Assembly (NCBI GenBank): GCA_902780915.1
Contig: CACZHK010000020.1
Location: 1 to 38,538 of the forward strand
Origin: Pseudoselenomonas ruminantium
GTDB lineage: Bacteria; Bacillota; Negativicutes; Selenomonadales; Selenomonadaceae
DNA: 38,538 bases
Direction: 5' to 3'
The translations under genes were made by a program, and so were the position numbers. The notes beneath the pieces were generated by a model. It was given only the letters and a program-made list of their open reading frames with translations, did not search any database and was not told where the DNA came from. Shown here piece after piece: positions 14,722-24,200 of this stretch. Numbering within the stretch: the stretch's first letter is position 1; every line of letters starts with the position of its first letter.

Positions 14722-14851
14722 TAATTTCTGTATTGAGGCAAAAATTCCTTCAATGACAATTTAGTTAATTTCATCCCAGACTGGCAGCCGCGTACGTGGG
14801 GGATAGAGCATATCTACTGACGAAAGCTGTATTATGAGATGATTTATGGTG

Positions 14852-14884
14852 AAAAAACAGCTCCCTGGCGGCAGGGAGCTGTTT
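14852..14884 (-). terminator. rho-independent terminator of the LytS-like operon
   Basis: A perfect 13-bp stem (14855-14867 with 14872-14884, AAACAGCTCCCTG) and a 4-base loop. Read on the minus strand it ends in a run of six T. It lies just past the kinase stop. Confidence 0.92.
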
Positions 14885-14895
14885 GTGATCACTTG

Positions 14896-16152
14896 TCAGG
14901 AGATGGTTACCTTTACTATGGTTCCGCCCCCTTCGCGGGGGGATATGGCAAGTTTTCCGCCTTGCAGCTGCAACCGCTCTTGTATGTTCGCCAGCGCGAT
15001 ATGCGGCTCCTGATTGTCGGCGGGCGCAAAGCCGGGGCCGTTGTCTTCCACGATGATCTCGCTGCCGGCATCCGTCTGCCTGGTCCGTATGGTGATGTGC
15101 AGGGGGGCGTACTCGGGATCCATGCCGTGCTTGACGGCATTCTCCACAATGGGCTGGAGAGTCAGCGGCGGCAGACGGAATTCCTCGTGCAAGATATCAT
15201 AGTGTACCGAAAGGCTGTCTTCAAATTGCACCTGTTCCACGGCCAGATAGGCGCGGGTGTGCTCCAGCTCGTCAGCAAAGGGCACGGCGTCCTCGCTGGC
15301 AATGGCGGTGAAGTTCTTGCGAAGATAGGTGGTGAAATCCAGCGTGACCTGCTGGGCCTTTTTGGGGTCCTTGGCGCAGAGGTAGTAGATGCTCATCATG
15401 GCGTTGTAGATGAAGTGGGGTCTCATCTGCAGCACCATGATGCTGGCGCGCTGATGGGCGATTTTCCGCTGCTGGCGCATATACTGCTCGATTTGGTCGA
15501 AAAGGATGATGCCGAACATGGAAAGGGAAGAGAAGACGAGGCCGGTGAAGACCAACTCCGGGAAATACCAAAATGTATGTACTATATGTGTAGCCGACAG
15601 TGAGAGCAGATAGATGAGGAAGGCTGCGTGATATTGGGAAGACAATTGGCTGCGACGCCTCAGGACTCCGATGATATTGATCAGCATGGGCAGGACCATG
15701 GCAGCCATCAGCAGGGGATGCCAGGGGCCGCGATAGAATTGATTATCCGGGGTGACATAGTACAGGGTATCCGTGAATTGGGCCGCCAAGAGCAGGAGAA
15801 AGAAAAAGGCCCAGCTCACAATAACGGCACGAAAAAGGCTGCTTTTTTGCCACCTCTCGCCGCAAGCATGCAGCAGGTAAGCCGTGAACATGGGCATGGG
15901 AAGGGGGATGAGGAAGTATTCCAAAAAGATAGAAACCTTTTCCTCCATTGCCATGCAAGGATTTTTGTAAACAAACAGTTCAAAGAGACCGGTTGCCATG
16001 AGCAGCATGGTCGTGGCAAAGAGGAAGATGAAGAAACGCTTGTGCCAGCGGTTGGTTCCGGGCATGATGGCAGCAATCCCCAGCCCCAGCGCGGTGAGGG
16101 TCATCATTGCGCTGCATAGCCCAACCTTTAATATATCCACCCAATCCATCAT
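14896..16152 (-). CDS. LytS/YesM-type sensor histidine kinase
   Basis: A 418-residue membrane sensor. Residues 1-220 or so form about six or seven transmembrane segments, including LTALGLGIAAIM, FIFLFATTMLLMATGLFEL and VIVSWAFFFLLLLAAQF. The His_kinase domain follows with the phosphoacceptor in LQMRPHFIYNAMMSIYYL, then a GHKL ATPase with LQPIVENAVKHG (N box), IVEDNGPGF (G1) and the LANIQERL segment. It transmits a signal to the regulator encoded 6 bases upstream. That regulator is an XRE-receiver fusion rather than the LytTR type usual for this kinase class. The stimulus is unknown. A strong terminator follows. Confidence 0.93.
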   Translation of the reverse strand: MMDWVDILKVGLCSAMMTLTALGLGIAAIMPGTNRWHKRFFIFLFATTMLLMATGLFELFVYKNPCMAMEEKVSIFLEYFLIPLPMPMFTAYLLHACGERWQKSSLFRAVIVSWAFFFLLLLAAQFTDTLYYVTPDNQFYRGPWHPLLMAAMVLPMLINIIGVLRRRSQLSSQYHAAFLIYLLSLSATHIVHTFWYFPELVFTGLVFSSLSMFGIILFDQIEQYMRQQRKIAHQRASIMVLQMRPHFIYNAMMSIYYLCAKDPKKAQQVTLDFTTYLRKNFTAIASEDAVPFADELEHTRAYLAVEQVQFEDSLSVHYDILHEEFRLPPLTLQPIVENAVKHGMDPEYAPLHITIRTRQTDAGSEIIVEDNGPGFAPADNQEPHIALANIQERLQLQGGKLAISPREGGGTIVKVTIS

Positions 16153-16158
16153 GTCAAT

Positions 16159-16749
16159 CTACCTTCCCCCTGAAAACGGATAACGAAGTTTTTGGAGCTG
16201 TTCCCTGACAGCCTCAGGCGTAATCGGCTTCAAGAGAAAGCCGCTGGCGCCGGTGCTCCATGCGTCGAAAGAATACTCGATGTACGCCGTCAGGTACACC
16301 ACATTGGTGCAGGGGTTGAGTTCGAGCAGTGTGCGGCAGAGGTCGAGCCCGCTGGTCTTTCCTATCTCAATGTCCAGGAAGGCCAGCGCGACCTGGTTTT
16401 CCTTTGCGTATTCGATGGCTTCTGACGGACGGGTGAAGCATATGATGTTGGCGTTCGGCAGCACCTCTTCCAAAATGGGAAGTGCTCCTGCAAGGAAGAT
16501 TCTCCTGTCATCCACCATGATGACGTTGGGGATATGGTCGCTTTCCGTTGCCACTGACAGCAAGGTGTTTACGTCTGTGTCGAGGCAGCGGGAGATTTTG
16601 GCAATCATCACGGCATCGGGCAGGCGGCTTCCGTTTTCCCAGCGGGCAACCGCGGAACGGGTCACATACACCTGTTCCGCCAATTCCCGCTGCGAAAGAC
16701 CTTTTTCACTGCGTAGCTTTCTTAAAATTTTTGCAAAAAGTGTATTCAT
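16159..16749 (-). CDS. XRE helix-turn-helix / receiver fusion response regulator
   Basis: A 196-residue regulator with an unusual order. An XRE helix-turn-helix comes first (residues 5-60: LRSEKGLSQRELAEQVYVTR), then a complete receiver domain (75-190): acidic pair Asp80/Asp81, phosphoacceptor Asp126 in LAFLDIEIG, Thr154 in VVYLTAYIEYS and Lys174 in FLLKPI. Most response regulators place the receiver first. All phosphotransfer residues are intact, so it should be phosphorylated by the LytS-like kinase encoded 6 bases downstream. No strong Shine-Dalgarno precedes the ATG at 16749. Its targets are unknown; the divergent amidase gene is the obvious candidate by position. Confidence 0.9.
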   Translation of the reverse strand: MNTLFAKILRKLRSEKGLSQRELAEQVYVTRSAVARWENGSRLPDAVMIAKISRCLDTDVNTLLSVATESDHIPNVIMVDDRRIFLAGALPILEEVLPNANIICFTRPSEAIEYAKENQVALAFLDIEIGKTSGLDLCRTLLELNPCTNVVYLTAYIEYSFDAWSTGASGFLLKPITPEAVREQLQKLRYPFSGGR

Positions 16750-17046
16750 GTTTTATGGCACTCATTTCTACCTGTATTGCTTCATTTCAAAATAGCTTTC
16801 GGAAGAAAACTTTCATTTTTCAGTTTACCAATGCCATATGTAAAAAGCAAGCGTGACAGTCTGGAACCCCCCTTGATTTAATCGAATTATAATGAGAAAA
16901 TTATGTATAATGAAACTCAGATGGTGTTGACTAATTGAATTCGTCCTAACAAAAGCAGAAAGGAGGAGCACTGTAGTATTTGGGGAAACGCATAGTTGGC
17001 GTCCCCGCCAATATGGGCGAGAAACTCGTAGTGGGAGGTATAGCGA
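16750..17046. other. divergent intergenic region with a possible structured leader
   Basis: No gene. AT-rich in the middle, with two TATAAT boxes on the plus strand (16888-16893 and 16906-16911) but no well-spaced -35. The last 70 bases before the amidase contain two small hairpins: TTGGCG/CGCCAA around 16994-17009 and CGAG/CTCG around 17018-17028. An extra GGAGG-like site lies near 16962. Could be a leader regulating the amidase; no known riboswitch was recognised. Confidence 0.4.
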
Positions 17047-18645
17047 ATGAACAGATTTTTTTTCAGGAAATCACTTTTGGCGTTCCTGGCAGTCTTGCTG
17101 ATTGCGCTCTTTGTCTCAGGCGCAGGTACGGTTTTTGCCAAGTCAAAGTTTTCGCAGGAAGAGCTGGCCTACATGCCCGCTGTAGAGCTCATCGAACTGT
17201 TCCAAAAAGGTGAAGCAATGCCTAGCGAAGTCTTGGAAGCGCAGATCAGCCAGGTGAAGAAGTACAATGGCGAATACAACGTATCGCGCCGGGACTTGGT
17301 AAACGAGCTGGATACGTTCAATGCCGGCAAGGTCAATGCCATCACCTTCGACAACTTTGCGGAGGCCAGGAAGCTGGCCAAGGAGGCCGATGAACGCTAT
17401 CGGCAAGGTTCTGCCCGCAGGCTGGAAGGGATTACCATCGGCATCAAGGACGAGAATGAAGTCAAGGGCTGGCGCGTCGATGCCGCATCCCTTCTCCTGA
17501 AGGACCGCGAGCCCAGCGACGCTGACGGCGCCATGATTCAGAAGCTCCGCAAAGAGGGCGCGATATTCGTCTTCCAGACCACGGTGCCCGAGCAGTACCT
17601 CAGCCCCATGACATGGTCGCGCCTCTACGGCGTCAGCCGCAATCCGTGGAACCTTTACTACGGCACCGGCGGGTCGTCCGGCGGTTCAGGCGCAGCGCTG
17701 GCCGCAGGTTTCTGCACGCTGGCCACCGGCTCCGATATGGGCGGCTCCATCCGCATTCCCTCTGCCATGAACGGGCTGTACGGCTTCAAGCCGCCCTTTG
17801 GCCGCGTCGCCACGTCGGATAACACTTACGAAACCTTAGGACCCATGGCCCGCACTTTTGCTGACATGGCACTCATGCAGGATGTCATTGCAGGTCCCAG
17901 CCCGGAGGTTCATGCCACGATCCGTCCCAAGCTGGACTATCCTCAGAAATACGCTCCCATCAAGGGACAGAAGGTTGCCGTCACCTACTGCAAGAACTGG
18001 CTCCAGGGCGGCTTGAGCCAGGAAGCCGACCATGCCGTGGACACCACAGTCGCGGCGCTGAAGCAGGCCGGAGCACAGGTTGAAGTGATAGAGCTGGACA
18101 TTAGTGCTGAAAGCTTCATGCCGACCTACTTCAAGGGACTCATGTCCACCAGCATGTACGCCATCTTTGACGGTTTGGACAAGCATCGCGACCAGTTCAG
18201 CTCCTATGTGAAGAACCTGGAGGCGTATGCAGGCAAGCTGACTCCCCAGGATCAGGTCAATGCAGAAATGCAGCTGACGAAGCTGCACCGTGATGTCCAG
18301 CAGAAGGTCTTCGAAAAGGGCTGCATCGCCCTGGTCATGCCCACGCTGGCAACGGCGCATTTCCCTGCCGATCTTGAAGCGACCCCTGATAAAGCAGCCC
18401 AGGTAAACGGAAAAACCTATTCCAGCACCAATCTTATGCTGACACCGATTTGGAATCTTGCCAGCAGATATCCGGTGGTGGCGATGCCGGTTGAGCTGTC
18501 CGACAGAAATGTTCCCGTCGGCGTGCAGATCGTCAGCAATACCTATGATGATTTGAATGCTTTCCGTGTGGCATACGCCCTGTCAAAAAACATTGCTCCT
18601 CTCTATAAAGATGGGCGTTTTCCGGATTTCAGGAATGAAAAATAA
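17047..18645 (+). CDS. exported amidase-signature hydrolase
   Basis: A 532-residue amidase-signature enzyme with a cleavable signal peptide: a Lys/Arg start, the hydrophobic core LLAFLAVLLIALFVSGAG, and a likely cut after VFA (residue 31). The Ser-Ser-Lys catalytic triad is visible: Lys134 in TIGIKDENEVK, the cis-Ser in GTGGSSGGSGAALAAG (about 210-211) and the nucleophile Ser234 in GSDMGGSIRIPS. It hydrolyses an amide bond outside the cytoplasm; the substrate is unknown. A GatA role is unlikely because it is exported and gatB/gatC are absent. Start chosen at the ATG after GGGAGGT. It stands alone, divergent from the XRE-receiver/LytS operon, with its own terminator. Confidence 0.93.
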   Translation: MNRFFFRKSLLAFLAVLLIALFVSGAGTVFAKSKFSQEELAYMPAVELIELFQKGEAMPSEVLEAQISQVKKYNGEYNVSRRDLVNELDTFNAGKVNAITFDNFAEARKLAKEADERYRQGSARRLEGITIGIKDENEVKGWRVDAASLLLKDREPSDADGAMIQKLRKEGAIFVFQTTVPEQYLSPMTWSRLYGVSRNPWNLYYGTGGSSGGSGAALAAGFCTLATGSDMGGSIRIPSAMNGLYGFKPPFGRVATSDNTYETLGPMARTFADMALMQDVIAGPSPEVHATIRPKLDYPQKYAPIKGQKVAVTYCKNWLQGGLSQEADHAVDTTVAALKQAGAQVEVIELDISAESFMPTYFKGLMSTSMYAIFDGLDKHRDQFSSYVKNLEAYAGKLTPQDQVNAEMQLTKLHRDVQQKVFEKGCIALVMPTLATAHFPADLEATPDKAAQVNGKTYSSTNLMLTPIWNLASRYPVVAMPVELSDRNVPVGVQIVSNTYDDLNAFRVAYALSKNIAPLYKDGRFPDFRNEK

Positions 18646-18663
18646 TGTGATTGGGTAAGACAT

Positions 18664-18712
18664 AAGCCCCCAAAGCTGATCTCAAAGCTTTGGGGGCTTC
18701 TCTGTTCTTTTA
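18664..18712 (+). terminator. rho-independent terminator, possibly bidirectional
   Basis: A perfect 14-bp stem (18664-18677 AAGCCCCCAAAGCT with 18686-18699) and an 8-base loop, followed by a loose T-rich stretch. It ends the amidase transcript and lies where the minus-strand dehydrogenase also converges. Confidence 0.88.
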
Positions 18713-18768
18713 GTTTACAAAGTCCTTGCCCAGTTTTGCGTAGACTGGCTGATTCAGAGAAAGGTGGC

Positions 18769-19836
18769 TCACGCCCTGGCAAGGATTTCCAGGATGGCCT
18801 CGCCGATTTCACTGGTCTTGGCAGTGCCGCCAAGATCCGGGGTGAGGCATTTCTTTTCCAGCAGCAGGGTCTCTATGGCAGCGATGACCTTGGCACCCAG
18901 GTCGGGCTTGCCGAAGAAGTCCAGCATCTGGCTGACGCTCCAGATGGCAGCCAGGGGATTGGCCAGTCCCTGGCCGGCAATGTCTGGCGCACTGCCATGG
19001 ATGGGCTCGAACATGCTGGGGTATTTGCGCTCAGGGTTGAGGTTGGCTCCTGCTGCCAGCCCCATGCCGCCTGCGATGGCGGCGCCCAGGTCTGTGAGGA
19101 TATCGCCGAAGAGGTTGCTGGTGACTACGATCTGGAAGCGCTTGGGGTCTTTGACGAAGAACATGCTGGCGGCGTCCACCATCAGGCTGGAGGTGGGCAC
19201 CTCAGGATATTCCTTGCCAACCTCGGCAAAGATTTCGTTCCAGAACACCATGGAGTACCCCAGGGCATTGGCCTTGCTGATATTGGTAAGGCTTTTGCCT
19301 TCTTTTTTTGCCATCTCATAGGCGTAGCGGATGACCCGCTCGCAGCCTTTGCGGGAAAAGACCCCTGTCTGCAGGGCCATTTCCTGTTCTGTGCCTGGAT
19401 AGAGACGGCAGCCTACATTGGCATACTCGCCTTCGCTGTTTTCCCGCACCACCACCATGTCGATGTCTTCTTCACTTACATCTTTCAGAGGGCAGGGCGC
19501 ACCTTGCAGCAGTTTCACAGGCCGCAGGTTGATATACTCATCGAAGCCCTTGCGGATTTTCAGCAAGAGCCCCTGCAGGGATACATCGTCCGGCACCCCG
19601 GGATAGCCTACGGCGCCCAGGTAGATGGCATCGAAGGATTTCAGGCGGGCAAGCCCGCTTTCTGGCATCATCTTCCCTTCCTTCAGGTAGTATTCGCAGC
19701 CCCAGGGAAAGTCCGTGAACTCCACTTCAAAGCTGCCGTCCATTTTGGCAATGCCTGCCAGCACTTTCTTGCCTTCCTCGATGACCTCAGGGCCAATGCC
19801 ATCGCCAGCGATGACTGCAATCTTGTATTTTTCCAT
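18769..19836 (-). CDS. D-malate / tartrate dehydrogenase-type decarboxylating dehydrogenase
   Basis: A 355-residue member of the isocitrate/isopropylmalate dehydrogenase superfamily, acting as a cytoplasmic NAD- and metal-dependent beta-decarboxylating dehydrogenase. Motifs: IAVIAGDGIGPEV at the N-terminus, VVRENSEGEYANVG (substrate loop), LTNISKANAL with the catalytic Lys, VTSNLFGDILTDLGAAIAGG with the metal-binding Asp residues, and FEPIHGSAPDIAG for the cofactor. The ENSEGEYANVG loop fits D-malate/tartrate dehydrogenases (DmlA/TtuC) better than LeuB, and no leuA/C/D genes adjoin. The exact substrate is inferred. AAGGAGC precedes the ATG. Confidence 0.88.
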   Translation of the reverse strand: MEKYKIAVIAGDGIGPEVIEEGKKVLAGIAKMDGSFEVEFTDFPWGCEYYLKEGKMMPESGLARLKSFDAIYLGAVGYPGVPDDVSLQGLLLKIRKGFDEYINLRPVKLLQGAPCPLKDVSEEDIDMVVVRENSEGEYANVGCRLYPGTEQEMALQTGVFSRKGCERVIRYAYEMAKKEGKSLTNISKANALGYSMVFWNEIFAEVGKEYPEVPTSSLMVDAASMFFVKDPKRFQIVVTSNLFGDILTDLGAAIAGGMGLAAGANLNPERKYPSMFEPIHGSAPDIAGQGLANPLAAIWSVSQMLDFFGKPDLGAKVIAAIETLLLEKKCLTPDLGGTAKTSEIGEAILEILARA

Positions 19837-20027
19837 GTGCAGCGCTCCTTACAAATGTACTCGTTCAAAATCAATGTGTATATCTTCGCTGTGAACGGCT
19901 TGATTCCTCCTGTGGATTGGCAGCCAGACGACTTTTGGTGGTTCTTGCCACGTTATACCGATGAGGCTGGATATGGCCATTTTACCTGTCATCTGTTTGT
20001 GAATGAGATGGGAGCTGCAGGGAGACC
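19837..20027. other. gap between the dehydrogenase and jetD
   Basis: No gene is annotated. On the plus strand an ATG-led frame from 19855 reads YSFKINVYIFAVNGLIPPVD, then DDFWWFLPRYTDE, with a protein-like look. It has no ribosome site and runs into antisense jetD, so it is at best a gene remnant. No terminator for the jet operon was seen here. Confidence 0.3.
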
Positions 20028-21293
20028 TTATTTTTCCAGTGCAGCCAAGTCCTTTTCCATCTCCTGCAGCAGGTTTTCTTGATAGAGAACTTTTTTATTC
20101 TCTTGCATGGCTTTGGCTACGGGCTGCAGCTGGGGGTGCAGTTTCTCCGGCAGTTTTTTCAGCCGCTCCTCCGGCAGGGGCTGGCTGGCTGCTTTATATT
20201 CCTCTCCTGACATATGCCAGAGCCTGGCATTTTGGTATTTTTGCAGCAGGCGGTTGGCTATGCCCAGGCCTTCCGGGTCGCAGTCGCCGCTGTAGAGGAA
20301 AAAGGCTCCACTCTCTGCCAATTTGTCCAGCAGAGCCCAGGAGGCGGCTTTCAGCTGGCCGTGCAGGGCCAGGAGAGGTGTCTTCTGGCCGCGCCTTTGC
20401 AAGCTGTCCAGCAGGGCAGAAAAGACCCCGGAGTTTTCTACAATGTATACGGGAGAACTGTCCTGCAGGGGGCAGATCCTATGAGCGCGGATAATCTCTC
20501 TGAAGGGGAGATTGAGAGGGGAGAGGTTTTCGGCCGCACTTCGCCAGTAGGAGATTTCCTGCCCCTGGCCGTCATAGGCCGTCAGGCCGTAGGCCGTGGC
20601 AAAGTTCAGGATATCGTCACGCAGGATGTTGAACTCATAGAGCAGGCTGGTGCGCTCGTCAGCTTCTCTGGGGACGGTTTCGCCTTTCAGATAGGCCAGC
20701 GCCTGCAGGAAGAGGCGTCCCGCTTCCTGGTCAAAATCCAGGCCGTGGGGATTGCCGGTGACCTGGCTGGCAAAGATGGGCAGCCGCTGGCAGGTGGCAG
20801 GCAGCATATCAAGGGCCCTGGCTACGGTGCTCAGGAGTTCTTCCCGCAGGTAGAACTCCCTTTGGTAGAGATGCAGCTCTTTGGCTTTGAGGGCTTCCAG
20901 CCACTGACGGGCTGCCCCATCTTCATGCAGGGCGGCCAGTTTTTCATACAGGCTTTGCCTGGCGTCTTTTTCCCGCTGGCGCTCATCCTGCTTGGAAGAG
21001 AAATTCCCGGGCATGAGATCCAGCAGGAACCCTTCGAGGGGCAGGCTGGCAAAGCGGGTCTTTTCCCAGGCCAGGGCGAAATTCTTGTAGGAAAGCCAGT
21101 CTCCCGGTTTGGCCTGCTGCCGCAGATAGGCGGAAAGTTCCTGCTGTTCTGCGGCTGTCATGAGCGGCAGGGTCAGCCTGCCGCCAAAATGGCCCAGGCT
21201 CCTGTATTTTTTGCAGAAGGCCACGGCCAGCTTCATGAGCAGGGGGTGATCTTTGAAATAGCTGCGAGCCTCTGCGCAAAGCTTACTCTGCAT
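20028..21293 (-). CDS. jetD: Wadjet type II JetD (toprim-type nuclease subunit)
   Basis: A 421-residue TIGR02679/DUF2399-type protein. In Wadjet systems JetD is the nuclease that cuts closed circular plasmid DNA after the SMC-like JetABC complex has extruded it. The C-terminal toprim-like fold shows FFLYSGDCDPEGLGIANRLL, with Asp337 and Asp339 as metal ligands; the N-terminal half (ARSYFKDHPLL, YRSLGHFGGRLTL) is the DNA-contacting arm. The start was set at the ATG at 21293, which overlaps the jetC stop by 11 bases and follows GGAGGA. A longer open frame to 21386 lies entirely inside jetC and is not needed. Last gene of the operon. Confidence 0.9.
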   Translation of the reverse strand: MQSKLCAEARSYFKDHPLLMKLAVAFCKKYRSLGHFGGRLTLPLMTAAEQQELSAYLRQQAKPGDWLSYKNFALAWEKTRFASLPLEGFLLDLMPGNFSSKQDERQREKDARQSLYEKLAALHEDGAARQWLEALKAKELHLYQREFYLREELLSTVARALDMLPATCQRLPIFASQVTGNPHGLDFDQEAGRLFLQALAYLKGETVPREADERTSLLYEFNILRDDILNFATAYGLTAYDGQGQEISYWRSAAENLSPLNLPFREIIRAHRICPLQDSSPVYIVENSGVFSALLDSLQRRGQKTPLLALHGQLKAASWALLDKLAESGAFFLYSGDCDPEGLGIANRLLQKYQNARLWHMSGEEYKAASQPLPEERLKKLPEKLHPQLQPVAKAMQENKKVLYQENLLQEMEKDLAALEK

Positions 21294-24200
21294 GGGCTTC
21301 CTCCACCAGGATATGTTTCGTCCTGCCGTCCCAGTGGTAGGGCAGGAGGGAAACGCAATTGGCATTGAGGGGGCGCAGGAGCTCATAGATATTCAGGCTG
21401 GGCACCACATCATAATCTCCCCAGATGGCCTGGGAGTTCATGATGTAGTTGAAGCCCATCTGCTCCACCAGCCGGAACATATCCCGCATGTTCTGCTCGT
21501 CTACTCCTGCGAAGGCCTCGTCCAGCGTGATGAGCCTGGGGGCATCGTCAGCGGCATCCAGGTAGCGGGAGTAAGCGGCAGAGAAGAGGGGCACATACAT
21601 GGCCATGGCCTTTTCGCCGCCGCTGAAGCGGAAGAAAGCCTTGTCTGTCAGCTCTTTGTGCTTGACCTGCTCTCCCTTGTCGTAGTGAAGGCGGAAGCGG
21701 AACCAGCGGCGGTAGTCCAGCTGCTCACGCACAGAAGCCTGGAAGGCCTCCGCATCCTTTTCCTGGGCTTCGGCAGCTTCTCTGGCCCGACGGATGCGGT
21801 GGGCAAAGTGCTCCTCCAGCTTCTTCATGTCTTCTTCCTTCATCAAGTCGGGATCTCCGTGGAGAAGCTCGATGAGCTCTGACGTGTCCATCTCCTGATC
21901 TTCCTCCCCTGTGAGAGGTTTCCACTCCAGGCGGAAACGCAGGGCACTGGAGGTTTCGCTGTCTGCCATGAGGCGGTTCATCTTCTTCACCCAGTCTTCG
22001 GCTCCGTAAATCTTGTCGCTGATGGTGCGGCCGATGCTGTTCATGATGATTTCCTGGTAGATTCTCTTGTCCTGTTCTGACAGCAGGGCGGCCTGCTCTG
22101 CAAGGTGCCGCTCAAGTTCCGCCTGCTGCTCGTAGGGGGACAGAGGCTTTCCGCCTGTTTCCGTCAGGGCCAGCTGGCGCACAGCCTGATTTTGCAGGGC
22201 CTCCCAGCGGGGCAGGAAAAGTTCCTCGTCCTCCGGGTCAAGTTCCGGCAGGGGGCCAATCTCATCGAGGCATTCCCGCAGGGAGAAGCGGTACTCGGCA
22301 ATTTCGTCCCGATGTTTGGCGTATTGCTTTTCCACCCTTTGGGCAAGGGCTATCAGGGGGGTGCCCCTGTCCTTGCGGCGGGCCTGCATGATTTCCGTCA
22401 GGCTCTTTTCCTCCCTGCCAGGATAGCCGCGCTGCTCCTCGGCCCGCAGCAATTCCTGCCATCTGCTGAGCAGCAGCTGGTAAAGGCCGTGGCGGCGCTC
22501 CAGCCGTTCAAGCTCTGCCGTGAGGCTTTCCCGCTGGTTTTCCCTCTGTCCCAGTTCTCTGGAAACTTTGCTGAGTTCTTTGGGCAGGGCGGCAAGTCTG
22601 GTGACCACCTCGGCAATGCGTGCTTCGATGGCGGCGGCATCCATCTCCTCCAGCTGGCGGCAGAGAGCTTCGAGGGTTTTCGTGAGCCTGCCTATGGCAA
22701 ATTCCTTGTCCAGGATTTCCCCTTTCAGAGTATCCACTTCTCCTGCTACATACTCATGCTCTTCCCTGTGCTGGCGGAAAAGCTCTGCGGTGTGGGCATG
22801 GCCGGCTTCCAGCAGAGTGAGGCGGTGCTGCTCTTCCCCGTATTCGGCCAGGGACTGGAGGGCACCTTCATAGGCGACGGAGGAAAAGGCCAGGGCAGTT
22901 TCTCCCCTGAGGGACAAGATGCTTTTCCGTTCTGTCAGAAGTTCCAGGGCCAGTTTCCTCTTGGCTTCTTCCTTTTCCTGCAAGCGCAGCTTCTGGCGCT
23001 CTATTTCCTGCTCCTTGCTGCGGGCGGCATCGAAGGCTGACTGGGCCTCAGCGGGGGAGGGGAAGGTGTCTTTGGCGTGCTGGAGTTTGTCGCTTTTGTC
23101 CAAAAGCATGGATTCCTCTGTCCTGGCTTGGTCTCGGGCGGCAGAGAGCTCTGAGATTTCCGCTTCCTTTTCCTCAATCTGGCGGCGGCGGTAGGCCTCG
23201 CGGGCCTGCTTGCCGATGAAGAGGGCGCGCTCCCTTTCGGCGGCCCGGCCAGAGAGGCAGCCCAGGGTATAGGCTCCCTGGGTGAGGTTCAGGGAGGCAG
23301 CAGCGCCTGTGCGGTAGAGCTCGCCATTCACCTCGATGGAAGAGAGGATGGCGGCAATGCGTTCCTTGCTGAGGCCGCTTTCTCCGGGGACCGGCTCCAA
23401 GTAGTCCAGCAGGGATTCGGAGAGCAGCACCGGCTCGCCGGCAAAGATGATGGCTCCCCGCATTTCCTCGGGCAGGGTGGCGGCGGTTTCGTTTTTCTCC
23501 AGGATCAGGGCGTTCAAGAGACCTGCTTCCAGCAGGGCAGACTCCAGCCGCTCCCGCATTTCTGCCGTGACGGTGGGGCGGAATTCTGTGGCTTCATAGA
23601 GGGGCAGGAAATCTATGCCCTGCTCCTGCAGCTGCTTCCTGGCCTTTTGGTAGGCTTCCCCAAGCTCCGGCTCCGCTTCCCGGGTTTCCTTGAGTGCTTT
23701 CAATTCCGTGGTGGCTTGCAGGAGCTTGCTGTCCAGTTCCTGCAGCTCGAGCCTTACCTTGCCGATGGCACTGTCCAGCTGCCGCTGCCGGGTGCTGGCG
23801 AGGCTGCTCAAATGGTTCTGGACATCCAGCCAGCCGGTGCCCTGGTAGAGATCCCGCAGGGCACCGGTCAGGCGGATTTCTTCCTCTTTGGGAATGGGGA
23901 AGGCTTCTTCCTCGGTTTTCTTCCACTCGTAGAAGGCTTTCACCAGCTGCTCTTTAGCCTGGTCCAGTTCTTCCAGCAGGCGCTCATGCTCATGCTGGAA
24001 GTCGTCCAGGCAGCGGGTTTCCTCTCCCAGCTCCCGTTCCAACTGCTGGGCACGGCGCTCCTGCTCCTCGTACTGACGCAGAGACCTCAGAAGCTCCTGC
24101 AGATGGGCACCGTGTTCCTTGCGTTCCTTCTGCCACAGGGCGAAGTGTTCTTTCAGCTGGGGATTATCCAGCCTGAAGCCCTGGGCCAGCGCCATGTGGG

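Noticed and set aside
16980..17046. Known riboswitch before the amidase
   Set aside because: I compared it mentally with c-di-GMP, fluoride, ZTP and guanidine riboswitch cores and none fits.
18736..20082. 448-codon plus-strand open frame
   Set aside because: Mostly antisense to the D-malate/tartrate-type dehydrogenase, which carries all its family motifs on the minus strand.
21294..21386. Longer jetD start
   Set aside because: The extension lies entirely inside jetC and has no matching ribosome site; the ATG at 21293 has GGAGGA in front and fits translational coupling.
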